Source of the DNA: Adiantum capillus-veneris
Lineage: Eukaryota > Streptophyta > Polypodiopsida > Polypodiales > Pteridaceae
Direction of reading: 5' to 3'
Length of the DNA: 64,000 nt
NCBI GenBank assembly: GCA_014529385.2
Contig: CM043959.1
Span: 6,916,026 to 6,980,025 of the forward strand
A model generated the notes under the pieces. That model saw only the letters and a program-made list of their open reading frames with translations, was not told the DNA's origin and searched no databases. Position numbers and translations under genes: made by a program. Shown here piece by piece: positions 1 through 9,697 of the stretch; the stretch's first letter is position 1; each line of letters starts with the position of its first letter.

Positions 1-272
1 CGTTCTTTTGTGGTTTGCTCAGCTCTTGTATACCCTCTTGCAGTCTTGATGTTGGGTCTTTTATCCCAAATTTCTCCAAGCATTTTCCTACAGTGGTCCA
101 CATATGTGGTCTTAGCCTCAAAAGCTCAGCTAGAGTGATAGTGCATGTCACTGGTGTTGACAAGATCTCCATCAATCTTTGCGAGTCCATGACTTTTTCT
201 GATGAGATTCTTCGTGAGGGAAGTGCTCTAATCTCGGATTTTGCTTCATACTCTCCTAAGTATGAAGGTAAG
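1..272 (-). pseudogene. Element A: start of pol region, runs off the window
   Basis: Reading leftwards on the minus strand, a frame different from that of the preceding ORF stays open from about position 272 to the window edge (roughly 90 codons). It includes the stretch LAELLRLRPHMWTTVGK. I infer that it is the junction between gag and protease/pol of the minus-strand gypsy element whose gag lies at 0.3-3.7 kb, because it follows directly and is in the right orientation. No protease or RT motif is reached before the window ends. The frame change relative to the 277-765 ORF could be a programmed gag/pol shift or a mutation. Confidence 0.5.
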
Positions 273-276
273 GTAT

Positions 277-765
277 TCAGTGAGTGAGGTTTGCTCTCCA
301 TTGTTCTAACAGAGCCCCATCTCCCCAGTAAGATTGCAGATCCAAGTCCACTTGAGATCCTGCCTCAAATTCCACTATGGGAGGATTCCTGATGTCCTTT
401 TCCCAATTTGTCTGATTAGCTTGGCAACTTAGCTCGTTTGCAAAGTTTGCCTCTCTCACTTGTTTCCAAAATTCATTGTAATTCTCATCTTTTCCATAAA
501 TCCTCTGTATGACTAGATGAAAACTCTCTATCTCCTGATCGGTTGTGTTCAATACTATGCGGTCATCCTTGTGTGTATTTTCAGGCTTTTGTGCACTGGG
601 ATTCTTTTCAACTACCCGTGAAACGATAGTCTCTTGCTGAATTGGGTTTTTCGTTCCACAATTCATTGTTTCTCTTGGTGGTTCTAATAAGGCTTGTGCA
701 GTCTCGATCATTCTCTGGCACATTTCAAGTCTCTGCTTTTCCAATTCTGCGTTTGGGTATGTCAT
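277..765 (-). CDS. Element A: gag C-terminal ORF (162 aa)
   Basis: A hydrophilic ORF in the same frame as the long gag ORF at 772-3162, separated from it only by one TAG codon at 772-774 and two further codons. It begins MTYPNAELEKQRLEMCQRM and is rich in Glu, Gln and Asn, with no domain I recognise. The shared frame and six-base gap suggest that it was once, or is by readthrough, the C-terminal part of the same polyprotein. It ends at a TGA at 277, after which the open frame changes. Confidence 0.5.
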   Translation of the reverse strand: MTYPNAELEKQRLEMCQRMIETAQALLEPPRETMNCGTKNPIQQETIVSRVVEKNPSAQKPENTHKDDRIVLNTTDQEIESFHLVIQRIYGKDENYNEFWKQVREANFANELSCQANQTNWEKDIRNPPIVEFEAGSQVDLDLQSYWGDGALLEQWRANLTH

Positions 766-771
766 CCACCT

Positions 772-3162
772 CTATTCTTGTGTTTGGTTGTTCTTTAACC
801 TAGCTTCGTAAGCTCTCATCAGTGCATCCAATGGTTCGTGTACTTTGTCAACTAGCACTGATCCCCCTGAGCTTAAGCTCGTTGTTTCTTTGATACTCTT
901 TTGTTTCGTTCTTTCCGGGCTCATCTCTCGTTTCCCGTTTTGACTCTCAAGTTTTTCTATTCTATCTTTAGTTCGCTTTAGTTCCTCAGCTAGAATAGCG
1001 TCTTCACGTTCTTTTCTCAACTTCATGCATGCTTTTCTAGCTTTCCATGTGTTTCTCTGACTCCGCGGTCCTTGACTAACCACTTCAGTCGCTAACTTTC
1101 CATTCTCAGGTTCTCTAGTGGTTTTCTTAGCTTGAGCTCTAGTAACAACTTGCGTTGGTATTAGAGTTTCATTTTCAGACCCACTGCTGGTAGGAATAGT
1201 TTCTAGCATATTCAATGTCGTCTTTTGCACTTTGTTTGGATTCTTTGAGCAATCCTCAATGAAGTGAGTAACCCCACACTCAGTGCAATAAGCGTTAATT
1301 CTAATGATTTCCGTATGTGGACAAACATTCATCAGATGGTCACCTCCACACTTGTAACAGGGTCCTAGTGCTGGTCTTGGTCCCATTTGATTCGTCCTTT
1401 GTGGATAGGATGGTCTTTGTCCTGTTAACCCTCCATGAGCTATGAACATCAATGTTCTTGCGTCCAAATTGTATCTCTCTTCATCAGAAGCACTTATAAC
1501 TGTTGGTGTTCCAACATTCCCCATCATGCCCCATGGTTCTGGTTGTTTGGGTTCTTCTGGTGGGTAATACACAGTTGGAGACATGTGTGCACCAGATTCT
1601 TCATAATAGGCTTGAACAGGCACTAAGGCTTGTTCTTCCTGATTCTCTAAGGTTGGTGCATATCTAATGCCCACTGGTCTTGCTCCTGGTAAAGGTGGTT
1701 GTCCCAATACCGGTTGCGGTCTTTCTATCCCCATAGGTCCTGGTACATTTCCCGTTGGGTATCGAGGTACTGGATGTACCTGAGGTGGTGCTAATTGAGC
1801 AGGAGGTGCATACTGACGCTCCCTTACATACCCTTTGTTGTAATAGCACTCCTCTGTTGGATGGTTTGTCCATTTTTGTTCAATAGCACACCATTTCAGT
1901 GGTTTTGGCAATGGTTTTTGGTATGGTGCCATCCTTTTTAGAGCCTCTTCTATCATTTGCTCTACATTTGACATGGTTGTTGTTTGAACATTCTTTTTAG
2001 TGGTAGTCTCGCTCGCTACGGAGGAAGAGCTACTGGATGCAAAATCTGTATCCGCTGACACCTCTCCATAAACCGTACAGTTATCCACTAAGTACAATGC
2101 TTCTCTCGTTACTTGCTCGAAACTTGTACAAGCTTTCAAGTGCAAGTCCTTCTTGAGAGTGTCGTTTCTCAATCCCTCAATAAAGAGAACAGATAGTCTG
2201 TCATCTTGTGGTCGTTCACGTACTGGACATCTCTCAATGTATTGTTTGAAGCGAAGTGAAGCTTCCTTCACTTTTTCGTGTTCTCTCTGTTTAAAAGCAT
2301 ATATTTGTGAGACCATATTGTGCTTAATCCCTCGTTTTGAGAATTCCTCAGCAAACTCTCTTAGCAAATGGTCAATGTCATGGAATCCCCCTATGTTCAG
2401 TGGTTGAAACCATGTCAATGCCGTACCTTCTAGAGTAAGACCAAATCCCTCGTATTGTGTATGGAAATCTGTTATCTGCTCAGCTCTTAAGACTTGCTTA
2501 AAGAGTGACACATGTGCATACGGATCTCGTGAACCACCATACTTCTTTGGCATACACTTGGCTACTTGAGATGGTCTCATATGTCTATGGTCTGCTACCA
2601 ATCTCATTGCTCTTGTGTCCCGGCTAAAGCTTTCTCTAGCATCATGGACTTCATGGGTTACCCTTGTCGGTTCCCCTGCCCTGAATCTACTACTAGGAGG
2701 TAAATGTGATGGTTCCGCTTCGAAGCTTGGACCTGGAGTGGTATACGTGGGGATTGGAATTGCACTACCTCGATTCGTATCCATTGACTCTCTGGAATGT
2801 AATGATCCCATTGGTCCGGGCTTCGAGTACTGAGGTTGACTGAAAGAGTCAGCAGCTTGAGTTCTTTGTCCTCTTGTCGTCATTGGGTTTTGCACTCCAT
2901 TTGTTGGTGCTGGTCTTTGTGAGCGAGAAGTAACATAATACTGATGTAGTGGTCCCCCAAAGTATGTATATCCTTCTAATTCTTTCTTGCCCATTGTTGA
3001 GTATTGCCTCCCATACTTGTCGTAAGCGGCAATTTTCACTTCCGATCCCTCTGTGTAGGTAAAGACATAAAGTCTTTTTTGGTCTGTCAACTCTCCGGTG
3101 TAGGGTTCTTCGCATCTATAATAGAGATCTTGCTCCCCATTATTATATTTGTATAGCCCCAC
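772..3162 (-). CDS. gag: Element A: gag polyprotein with two zinc knuckles
   Basis: Structural (nucleocapsid/capsid) protein of a Ty3/gypsy-type retrotransposon, which would package element RNA in cytoplasmic particles. About 796 codons are open. Codons ~200-370 carry the gag capsid fold signature (KKYGGSRDPYAHV, ALTWFQPL, FAEEFSKRG, RFKQYIERCP, LFIEGLRNDTLKKDL). A proline/glutamine-rich linker follows, then two CX2CX3HX4C knuckles (CYKCGGDHLMNVC and CTECGVTHFIEDC) near codons 600-640. The tail is basic and coiled-coil-like, rich in Lys, Arg and Glu. No ATG sits at the 5' edge of this frame. The natural start is probably in the overlapping upstream frame at 3746, making this the downstream half of a frameshifted gag. 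The frame ends at a TAG at 772. Confidence 0.85.
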   Translation of the reverse strand: MGLYKYNNGEQDLYYRCEEPYTGELTDQKRLYVFTYTEGSEVKIAAYDKYGRQYSTMGKKELEGYTYFGGPLHQYYVTSRSQRPAPTNGVQNPMTTRGQRTQAADSFSQPQYSKPGPMGSLHSRESMDTNRGSAIPIPTYTTPGPSFEAEPSHLPPSSRFRAGEPTRVTHEVHDARESFSRDTRAMRLVADHRHMRPSQVAKCMPKKYGGSRDPYAHVSLFKQVLRAEQITDFHTQYEGFGLTLEGTALTWFQPLNIGGFHDIDHLLREFAEEFSKRGIKHNMVSQIYAFKQREHEKVKEASLRFKQYIERCPVRERPQDDRLSVLFIEGLRNDTLKKDLHLKACTSFEQVTREALYLVDNCTVYGEVSADTDFASSSSSSVASETTTKKNVQTTTMSNVEQMIEEALKRMAPYQKPLPKPLKWCAIEQKWTNHPTEECYYNKGYVRERQYAPPAQLAPPQVHPVPRYPTGNVPGPMGIERPQPVLGQPPLPGARPVGIRYAPTLENQEEQALVPVQAYYEESGAHMSPTVYYPPEEPKQPEPWGMMGNVGTPTVISASDEERYNLDARTLMFIAHGGLTGQRPSYPQRTNQMGPRPALGPCYKCGGDHLMNVCPHTEIIRINAYCTECGVTHFIEDCSKNPNKVQKTTLNMLETIPTSSGSENETLIPTQVVTRAQAKKTTREPENGKLATEVVSQGPRSQRNTWKARKACMKLRKEREDAILAEELKRTKDRIEKLESQNGKREMSPERTKQKSIKETTSLSSGGSVLVDKVHEPLDALMRAYEARLKNNQTQE

Positions 3163-3746
3163 ATAGATGTTATCAGTGTTGATCTTGTAGTTTCATTCTC
3201 TCTTCTTAACCTCGCATCAGGGAAGTTCATTATTGGTGCTTTCTCCTCAAGTTCTTCATCTACTTTGGCTTTGGTGCCCATCAATCCCCACTTGTCCACA
3301 ATGTTAGGGTTTAGGACTACCAAGAACATGGTACCCTTGTCATCTAGATATCTATCTCCGCTATAGCTCACAGGCACTAAGTCCTTGAACTCACTAGGTC
3401 TCTCTTCTATCTTTACACAATAGCGGTCCATTCCATCTTTGTAGATCTTGGCACCTTGCTCATTGTCGTACTAGTATTTTATGAACAATAGCTTCATTGT
3501 GGCGGAAGGGTTTGATGATCCTGCTGCCATATTTTCTCTGTTGTTCAGGTTCAAGTGTTCCAAGTGTTCGGTGAAAATCTCGTAAAATCTCTCCGAAGAA
3601 GTATCAGAAACACTTCCTTCAAAGATCGGCTCTAATGGTTGCACCCAACTTTGGTTCACACTTCCCTCGGTTAATATGACACTTGCTTGTTCCCCTTGTT
3701 TTGGTTGGTTATTCTGGAGATTCCTGTCCGATCTCAAATTCATCAA
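3087..3746 (-). pseudogene. Element A: N-terminal gag portion with in-frame TAG
   Basis: Starting at an ATG at 3746 (MMNLRSDRNLQNNQPK), the frame is open for 91 codons, meets one TAG at 3471-3473, then continues in the same frame for a further ~128 codons to 3087. It overlaps the start of the long gag frame by 76 bases. A shift at about 3160 would therefore join the two into one ~1,000-codon gag. The residues are charged and low in complexity, and no domain is recognised. The TAG context (next codon TAC) is not the classical plant readthrough context (CARYYA), so I read it as a mutation. Confidence 0.55.
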
Positions 3747-5147
3747 TTCCCCTAAAGGACTTTAACTTTTCCGTCTCGGAAATTTGTTTTCCCAAGTTTT
3801 TGTGGTCAGAATTGATCCAAACTGATTGATACTTGGTCAATTGTTTACTCTTGTCAGTTGGACAACTTCTGTTTCAACAAGTGAGAATTTTGTTGCAGTT
3901 ATGCTGAAAAAGACATTATACGCGTATGATGTCTTTTTTCACAGATTTGGACTATTTTGGTTATGCTCACTCTCAGTAGCCCCCTTATGCTCTGTCCACT
4001 CACAAAATTCAGTTTGAACTCTGTTTGAGCAAGTTATGGCTAATTTAGGCTTTTCTTGGCAATTTTCCGCTTTTGACTTATTTTGGGTCAATTGTGATCC
4101 AAATGGGATGAAACTTGAAATATAACCTCTAGACAGCTATTACAATGGATCTGTGTTGGCAAAGTAACAAAATATGTCCAAAATTAGGTAAAAGACATCA
4201 TACGCGTATGATGTCTTTTTCATCAATTTGGGTCAAGACTTGATATTTATGCTTTCTACAGTGTTTGTAACAATCTTGTCAGGTCAGATATCAAAAATAA
4301 GCAGTGGATGTGCTAAAAGACATTATACGCGAATGATGTCTTTTGTTCCAGATTTTGACTATTCTTGGTTTTAAGCCTTCTCCAATGTTTATAATTGAGT
4401 TTCAAGTGTTTTTGTCAGGTTTGAATGTAAAAACAAGATCTGAATCCAAAATTTCCTATTCTTTGCGTTTCTTGGACTCCTACTTGTCTTTTTGGGTTTC
4501 TTTGAGTGTTAATGCTCTTGTTTTAAGTTGAAATTAGGGTATAACCCCCCTTTTGAACACTCTGGTAAAGTCTAAATTTCTGTTTTGGTCTCTGTTTGGT
4601 CATTTAGACATCATACGCGTATGATGTCTAAAGTTGCAGATTTCCAGTTTTTTGGCACAGAATCCTTCCTAAAGCTTTCTCAAGTGCTCAGCAACTCCCA
4701 GATACACAGAAAATTTCTCTGACTTTTGTTTATTGCAAGTTTCACTACTAACTCGACGGTTTAGTGATCTAACATGCAATCAACCATATCAAGAAAATAC
4801 TCCAATGATTACTAGCTCCAGATTAGGATCAAATGAAGTCCTACCTAAGCTATTCCTAATCATAAAATGGGTTTGGTAATTGTGATTTTAAAGAGATCCA
4901 TTGCCACTCACGGACTAGCAAATTCTTCTTCTATCAACAACTACTCAACACCAACAAAACAACAAACAAATCTAAGCTAAACTAAAAATACTGTCAACAC
5001 GGAAGACCCAGGAATACCCCACTTCCTAGTATCTCTCAAGATCTTCGGAGTCCACCACTCCTAGATCTTTTCTAACTAAAGTATACAAAGTAGTTTATAC
5101 GACTCACCTCGTAGGATTAGTCTAAGGTCACCTACTTAGGGCTCTCG
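3747..5147 (-). other. Element A: long untranslated leader between PBS and gag
   Basis: About 1.4 kb without any convincing reading frame separates the primer binding site at 5148-5165 from the gag start at 3746. It is AT-rich, with weakly repeated blocks about 125-290 bp apart, each containing a palindrome built on ACGCGT. Long leaders are known in several plant gypsy lineages. Here it would hold packaging and dimerisation signals, which is inference. Confidence 0.6.
3907..4631. repeat. Four copies of a 24-nt palindrome in the element A leader
   Basis: Copies lie at 3911-3934, 4193-4216, 4318-4341 and 4606-4629. The consensus is AGACATCATACG followed by its exact reverse complement. The copies at 4193 and 4606 are perfect palindromes; with flanking A/T pairs they extend to 30 and 28 nt. 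The copy at 3911 has one mispair and that at 4318 a few. Spacing is 282, 125 and 288 bp. Partly conserved sequence (an AGATTT..ACTATT..TGGTT pattern) follows copies 1 and 3, so the copies look like remnants of an older tandem repeat. Confidence 0.9.
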
Positions 5148-5165
5148 TCCCCGGCAACGGTGCCA
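5148..5165 (-). promoter_or_regulatory. Element A: primer binding site, tRNA-Asp type
   Basis: The plus strand reads TCCCCGGCAACGGTGCCA, which matches the 3' end of plant tRNA-Asp(GTC), including CCA, with one mismatch (T for C). On the minus strand this is a primer binding site for that tRNA, as used by Athila/Tat-like gypsy elements. It lies two bases inside the LTR edge at 5168. That fixes the element's orientation and shows that the LTR to the right is its 5' LTR. Confidence 0.85.
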
Positions 5166-5167
5166 AA

Positions 5168-5976
5168 TGTTAAGGCGGTTACGCCGCTAGCAGAAGCTAA
5201 ATAGCGAGAACTCAACCAACAACAGAATTTGTCAGACGAGGACGGAGCTTGACCCGCAGGCGCATGGAAACAACTAGGTGGGTGTCAAATCACCTACTCG
5301 ACCTTCTAATGACAATCACTACTAAGGAAATCAAATCTAAGTTCTAAAATACGCAAGTGACTGAAATCCGTACTACGAACGAATGCTATACGAAACAGGA
5401 TCTAGAATCATTGAATCGATCTCAAACTCAAGGGGAAGTCTATTCACTAGGTAAGAACAACACCCTAAAGACTTGAACTGCAAAATCAACCTATAACCAC
5501 TCCGTGCGGTAAACGCGTATGCAGACAGGCCAAAAAATACAGGTGATCGAAACTTGACCCCGATGGTACTAATGTGTAGCTCTACTCGTTGTGGTTCTAT
5601 AGATATGTTGCACGCTCCATTCCGACACACGAGTTGGAAGAAAACTCACACCGAATCTCGTAGGAACTTACCACACACAGAAGCCGATAGCACGCACTCT
5701 TGGTATCTGTGCGTAGCTCTCGCCGTTGCTAACACAATGGCGGTGTCGCTTCTCCACTTGCGGCTCTGTAGCTCGCGTAGCAAGTAGATAAGACTCTCTC
5801 TCTCTCACTCTCTCTCAGACACAGTCACGGTGCTCAAAAACTCACTTTGATTAATAATCTGAATCCTTTAGGTTACAAAAACTTTGGCTTATATACCTTA
5901 GCCTTGGAGGTGAGAATATCTCTAACTAATTACATCAGCAAGTGAAATTACTTCGGGATTACAAGCTGGAAACTCA
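5168..5976 (-). mobile_element. Element A: 5' LTR
   Basis: One LTR edge is well defined: plus-strand TGTTAAGGCGG at 5168, next to the primer binding site. The other edge is less certain (5962-5996), because it abuts the gag of element B-outer and the partner LTR is outside the window. A TATAAG-type promoter lies at 5888-5895 on the minus strand, and a short CT-rich run at 5799-5819 follows it in the transcribed direction. The abutment at the very start of B-outer's gag suggests that A inserted there. Confidence 0.7.
5888..5895 (-). promoter_or_regulatory. TATA box of the element A LTR
   Basis: The minus strand reads AAGGTATATAAGCC, a good plant TATA box placed inside the LTR, about 720 bp upstream of the LTR's internal edge and in the orientation of element A. 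Transcription would start roughly 30 bp to its left. This rests on motif and position only. Confidence 0.55.
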
Positions 5977-5998
5977 ATTGAGTCCCGTTACTTAATGA

Positions 5999-7262
5999 AT
6001 GGCTCAAATCAAAATTAATGTCGGAAAGACATTTATTACAATCAATGGTTTCAAAATAATGAGTGTGAGCAAAAATGTGGGTGTGATCCTCTGCTGGCTC
6101 AACACTAGGTTGCAACAAGCTATGGGCAACCCTGTTTTGCAAGCGGAAGTTACTCAACAACTTCGTGCTTATGGAATTTCCCTTCCTCTCCCAGAAGAAA
6201 GAGAGCTTAGGAGGCCTCTTGAAGAGACCCCCAAAAGAAGACTCTCTCCCATTCGAGAGGAGGAATCCAAAGAGAAAGAAAGCAATGAAAGTCTAAGTTC
6301 TTTTGAAGATGTGGCTCCACGAAGAAGGCGGTCTAGACGATCGCTACTTCCTCCCAAGAGGAAAGAGCACCCATAGTCCTTCTCCTCATCACTCTGAAAG
6401 GCAAGAGAGGAAACAAAGAAGAAAAGGGCTAGGAAGAGGTCACCTCTTCTCCTTCTTTTCACCTCCTCTCTTCCGATGAAAGTTATGGCTATTCTCTAGA
6501 GATAAATGGGGGAGGACATCGCAAATCATTTCCTGCATGGCGAAGGTCACAAAAGCTAAAGAAGTTCAAGGAGGGAGGAAACAGTATCTCTTTTCTCACC
6601 TACGATGGCACCTTTGGTGCTACCGACAAAGTCTTGGCCTTCATCTAGCAATTTGACGCGGCCTTTGGGGACGAGGGCTTCACAGAGTCCTCCAAGCTAC
6701 GCCATGTAGCTATGCACTTCCAAAAATCAGCTCGTCAAGGGTGGGCTAGCCTTCGTGGCAATGGAGAAGCCCCAAAGACATGGAAAAATCTACGAGTTTC
6801 CATCATGAAGCAATTTCTTCCAAGCGATACTAAAGATAAAGTTCTTACCGAATGGCGTAGCTTGAAGCTTCTCTCTCATGAGTCTATCGACAAGTATGTA
6901 GACAAGTTTTGGGATTTACATCTCAAAGCTACTGTCTTTCAAAAGATAGACTTTGTCGAGCAAAGACATCAATTCTGTGCGGGATTACCTGAAGAGATGG
7001 CCGAATACATCAACTCTCAACGGCCCGGTACTATTACCGAAGTAATCCACCACACCATGGTTGCTTCACGCATCAATTTCCATCAAGGGGCTAGACGTAA
7101 TGTCAAGCCCATGGAAAACAAAGATAAAAATGATGCAAGGGGAAATCCAATGCTCAAAAAAATTCACAAGGCACTTCCAACAACAACACACAACAACAAC
7201 AACAACAAGAATCATCCAAGGAGAAAGGGGTTTACAAGGTAACAAACAAACTCTCCTAAAGA
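5999..7262 (+). pseudogene. gag: Element B-outer: gag
   Basis: Retrotransposon capsid gene, collinear with the gag of B-inner at 9698: both begin with MA and share RLQQAMGNP..LQ and QLRA.GI near residue 50. Frames are open at 5999-6376 and 6712-7242. Between them are a low-complexity Ser/Arg segment, a stop and a shift (around 6370-6710). Recognisable capsid blocks are AMHFQKSARQGWASL, FLPSDTKDKVLTEWRSL, DKYVDKFWDLHLKATVF and FCAGLPEEMAEYINSQRPGT. After 7242 only a damaged zinc knuckle is left (CFKCGEKDM.., about 7288-7330). The 5' LTR and leader are absent: the LTR of element A lies directly upstream of the start codon. Confidence 0.8.
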
Positions 7263-7694
7263 GCTTGAGCTTTTCGCAAGGACCATAAGTGTTTCAAGTG
7301 TGGGGAGAAGGACATGGCATCGTTCTTGCCCCAAGAAAATTCTCGCAATGAGACTCTAGGGCTTCCACCATCGAAGCTCCAAAAGAGGATGCTCATTGCA
7401 AAGGATCATCATCTCTCCTATGTTGGGGAAAGGTAAGAGAGCATGATGCCTTCATCTTGTTTGACCCTGGTCTATCTTAACTTCATATCAATGAGTTGGC
7501 CACCAAGTTGGGCATTCCTTTGAGATGGGAGATATAGTAGTCGCTGATGCAGCTTTCAAGGGACAACAAGCCTCCGTTACTCCCTTGATTGGGAAGTTGA
7601 GGCTTCATGTCCAAAGCTATGTCGACAAAGAAGATTTCTTCATCTCTCCTCTCCAACATCAGGATGTTATCCTAGGGGCACCATGGTTTGATCG
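7263..7694 (+). pseudogene. Element B-outer: protease remnant up to insertion point
   Basis: Contains the retropepsin active-site block DAFILFDPG (DPG in place of the usual DS/TG, as in B-inner), then a broken stretch, then an open frame from 7525 ending VILGAPWFDR. Homology with B-inner's protease stops at 7694, inside the target site GATCG. It resumes at 17462, after the inserted element. The gene is therefore interrupted by insertion, in addition to earlier small indels. Confidence 0.8.
7690..7694. repeat. Left target-site duplication of B-inner (GATCG)
   Basis: GATCG immediately precedes the TGTCATAATA start of B-inner's 5' LTR. The same five bases follow the end of its 3' LTR at 17462-17466. 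Removing 7695-17466 restores collinearity of B-outer with the family, so this is a genuine integrase target-site duplication of the usual 5-bp length. Confidence 0.93.
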
Positions 7695-9280
7695 TGTCAT
7701 AATAATCAATATCTAATTCTCCTAAATGATTTTCTCATATTAAACTGATCATTTAATGTGGGGAAGTGCCAAGGGAGAAAAAGCTAGAATATTGGTTAAG
7801 CTAGCAGACCGGCCACAGTGGGGATCCAAAGGAGGGAAAATAGGGATCCAAAGGGGGGGCCATCTGCAAAAGAGCCATGTGAAACAATGGGCCAAAAAGA
7901 CCTTAAGGTTCAGCCCATTAAGACTTCCAAAATGCTAAGGTTCCAAAATTCAAAGGTTGTGTCCAAAGGTCAACCCTAGGAAAAATTGGATGCTTTGTGT
8001 GTGCCCTAAAAGTCTTTGCACATCCCTACATGGGAGGGGGCGAGCCCCAAAGCTAGGGGATGAGAGAGAAAGCCACACACACCACACAGGCTCCTTTTAC
8101 ACAAAGGGAATGAGGGACACATGTCAGCTCCCTTGGCCAGATGCCCACAAGGTGTGCCCAGTTCCTATTGGAAGACCCTTGAAGTGGACCAATGAGAATT
8201 AAGCTAGAGTAAATCTAGTTTAATTAATTTAAAAACATTTAATAAAAGAAACCAATGAGAATTAAGTCTCTAGAAGATTATTGGGCAGTCTCCAAGGGGT
8301 CCAATGAGCATTCAGGAGCCCCATGGCTTGCCTGATTCCTATTGGCCAGGAGGCAAAGGGGTCCAATGAGAGTTTAGTTTAATTATTTAATTACCTAAAG
8401 CTCTCACAAAAGGGGAAAGGGGGACACATGTCAGAAGGCTATCACTTATGCTGCTTAATTCCTATTGGCTTGACTTGGGGAGGTCCAATGAGGCAAAAGC
8501 CAGACTTATTTAGCAGCTAGGGCTCGCCCAAGAGAGAGGGGGGGGGCTGATTTTTGCTTGGCATTGACACACACACTCTCACACTTGACCATGTGTGAAG
8601 GGAAAATACTCTATCTCCTCCCAAGCTTTAATGGAGAGCTCATCACCTACTCCAAGCTTGTGAGATAGAAGCCTACATCAACACTCTCTTGGCATGTGGA
8701 TGCAAATCCAACCAAGAGCCAAGCTTCAATGCATGCTCATCTTCTCTACCAAGATAATTACTAAGCTAAGCTATGCTAATATGAGTGATTATGTGAGGAG
8801 ATGTACTTCTTTCTCGTAAGATACTTCTTTTTCTTCTCAATCTACTCTCATACCCTGCTAGCTCTCACCATCTTCGAAGGTGTGTGAGGTCTTGGGTCTG
8901 AGAACGGGGATAATTCAAGTTGTGTTTGATTAAGTGTTTTGCTTGGTGTATGAAGCTTCCATCTTCATTGCACTAGCTAGTCTTGAAGGAACACAAAGAA
9001 TTGTATTGTACAATGTCTCTCTTGAGGAGAAACCATAATACAAAGCCTTTTGGAGGGGGGACGGCTCCATGCAAATCCGGTCCTCAACTGTTGTCAATAG
9101 CTTAATTTCTCTCTCTTTTGAAAGTATTGTCGATGCTATCTAACTAGGTGTTATGCTTTTTGTTGCTCTCTCCACCCAAGCACTCTTGTAATTCTCATTA
9201 GGAATCTACTCTAATGAAATGCCCACTATGTTCATGCTAATTTCCGCTACACATAAGATTATAGGCCATTAAATGTTACA
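7695..9280 (+). mobile_element. Element B-inner: 5' LTR (1,586 bp)
   Basis: Begins TGTCATAATA and ends ..AAATGTTACA (TG..CA). It is followed directly by an initiator-Met primer binding site and preceded by the target-site duplication. It is closely matched by the two halves of the 3' LTR at 14970-17461 and more distantly by the B-outer LTR at 20896-22499. Differences from the 3' LTR are mostly 1-2 base indels. It has no coding capacity; the short frames in it are not genes. Confidence 0.93.
8164..8492 (+). promoter_or_regulatory. Cluster of CCAAT boxes in B LTR
   Basis: CCAATGAG occurs at 8189, 8252, 8301, 8363 and 8485. The reverse motif ATTGG occurs at 8167, 8280, 8341 and 8464. Nine CCAAT boxes in 330 bp, five with the same eight-base form, are far more than expected by chance. 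The diverged B-outer LTR (around 21530-21760) has its own set. CCAAT boxes bind NF-Y in plants, so this is a likely U3 promoter/enhancer module. Confidence 0.65.
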
Positions 9281-9281
9281 T

Positions 9282-9293
9282 TGGTATCAGAGC
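9282..9293 (+). promoter_or_regulatory. B-inner primer binding site, tRNA-iMet type
   Basis: TGGTATCAGAGC, one base after the LTR end, is complementary to the 3' end of plant initiator tRNA-Met. It primes minus-strand synthesis and fixes the plus orientation of the element. Confidence 0.93.
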
Positions 9294-9697
9294 TCAAGGT
9301 TTCTCTTTTCTTGCTCAAGAAGGGAGGTCCTCAAGCTAGCTACAAATGGTTGGTATTATTAATTGCCTGTGAGTAAGTAGAATAGGGATTTTTCAGCCTT
9401 GCAGTGCGCCTGCCTTTGTGCAGTTAACGGGGCATCACCGTCGAGAGCTATGGTCTTAATAGTGGAGTCCTACGGGGCTTACCTACGGCTTAACCACTAT
9501 TGAGCTATTAGAAGCTTGACAGGAGCCGGTGCTGTTTTGGTGTCGAAAGACCCTCTCTTCTATTCCTTGCAATTAATGGTATTCGAGCCGCGGGTACAGT
9601 AGCTTGAGTGCTTTTTCTAAAGGGGTAAAGAGGAGTAGCAACTAGGGCTTGAAGTGCCAAAGTACACCTAAAAAGTTTATACCTAAAAGTTGTTAGA
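9294..9697 (+). other. B-inner leader between PBS and gag
   Basis: About 400 bp with no coding frame, running from the primer binding site to the gag start codon at 9698. It has the position of the packaging/leader region. I see no strong repeats in it. Confidence 0.6.

Noticed and set aside
5100-5165. tRNA-Asp gene
   Set aside because: Only the last 18 bases match the tRNA 3' end including CCA, which nuclear plant tRNA genes do not encode. No cloverleaf precedes it, and its place at an LTR edge fits a primer binding site.
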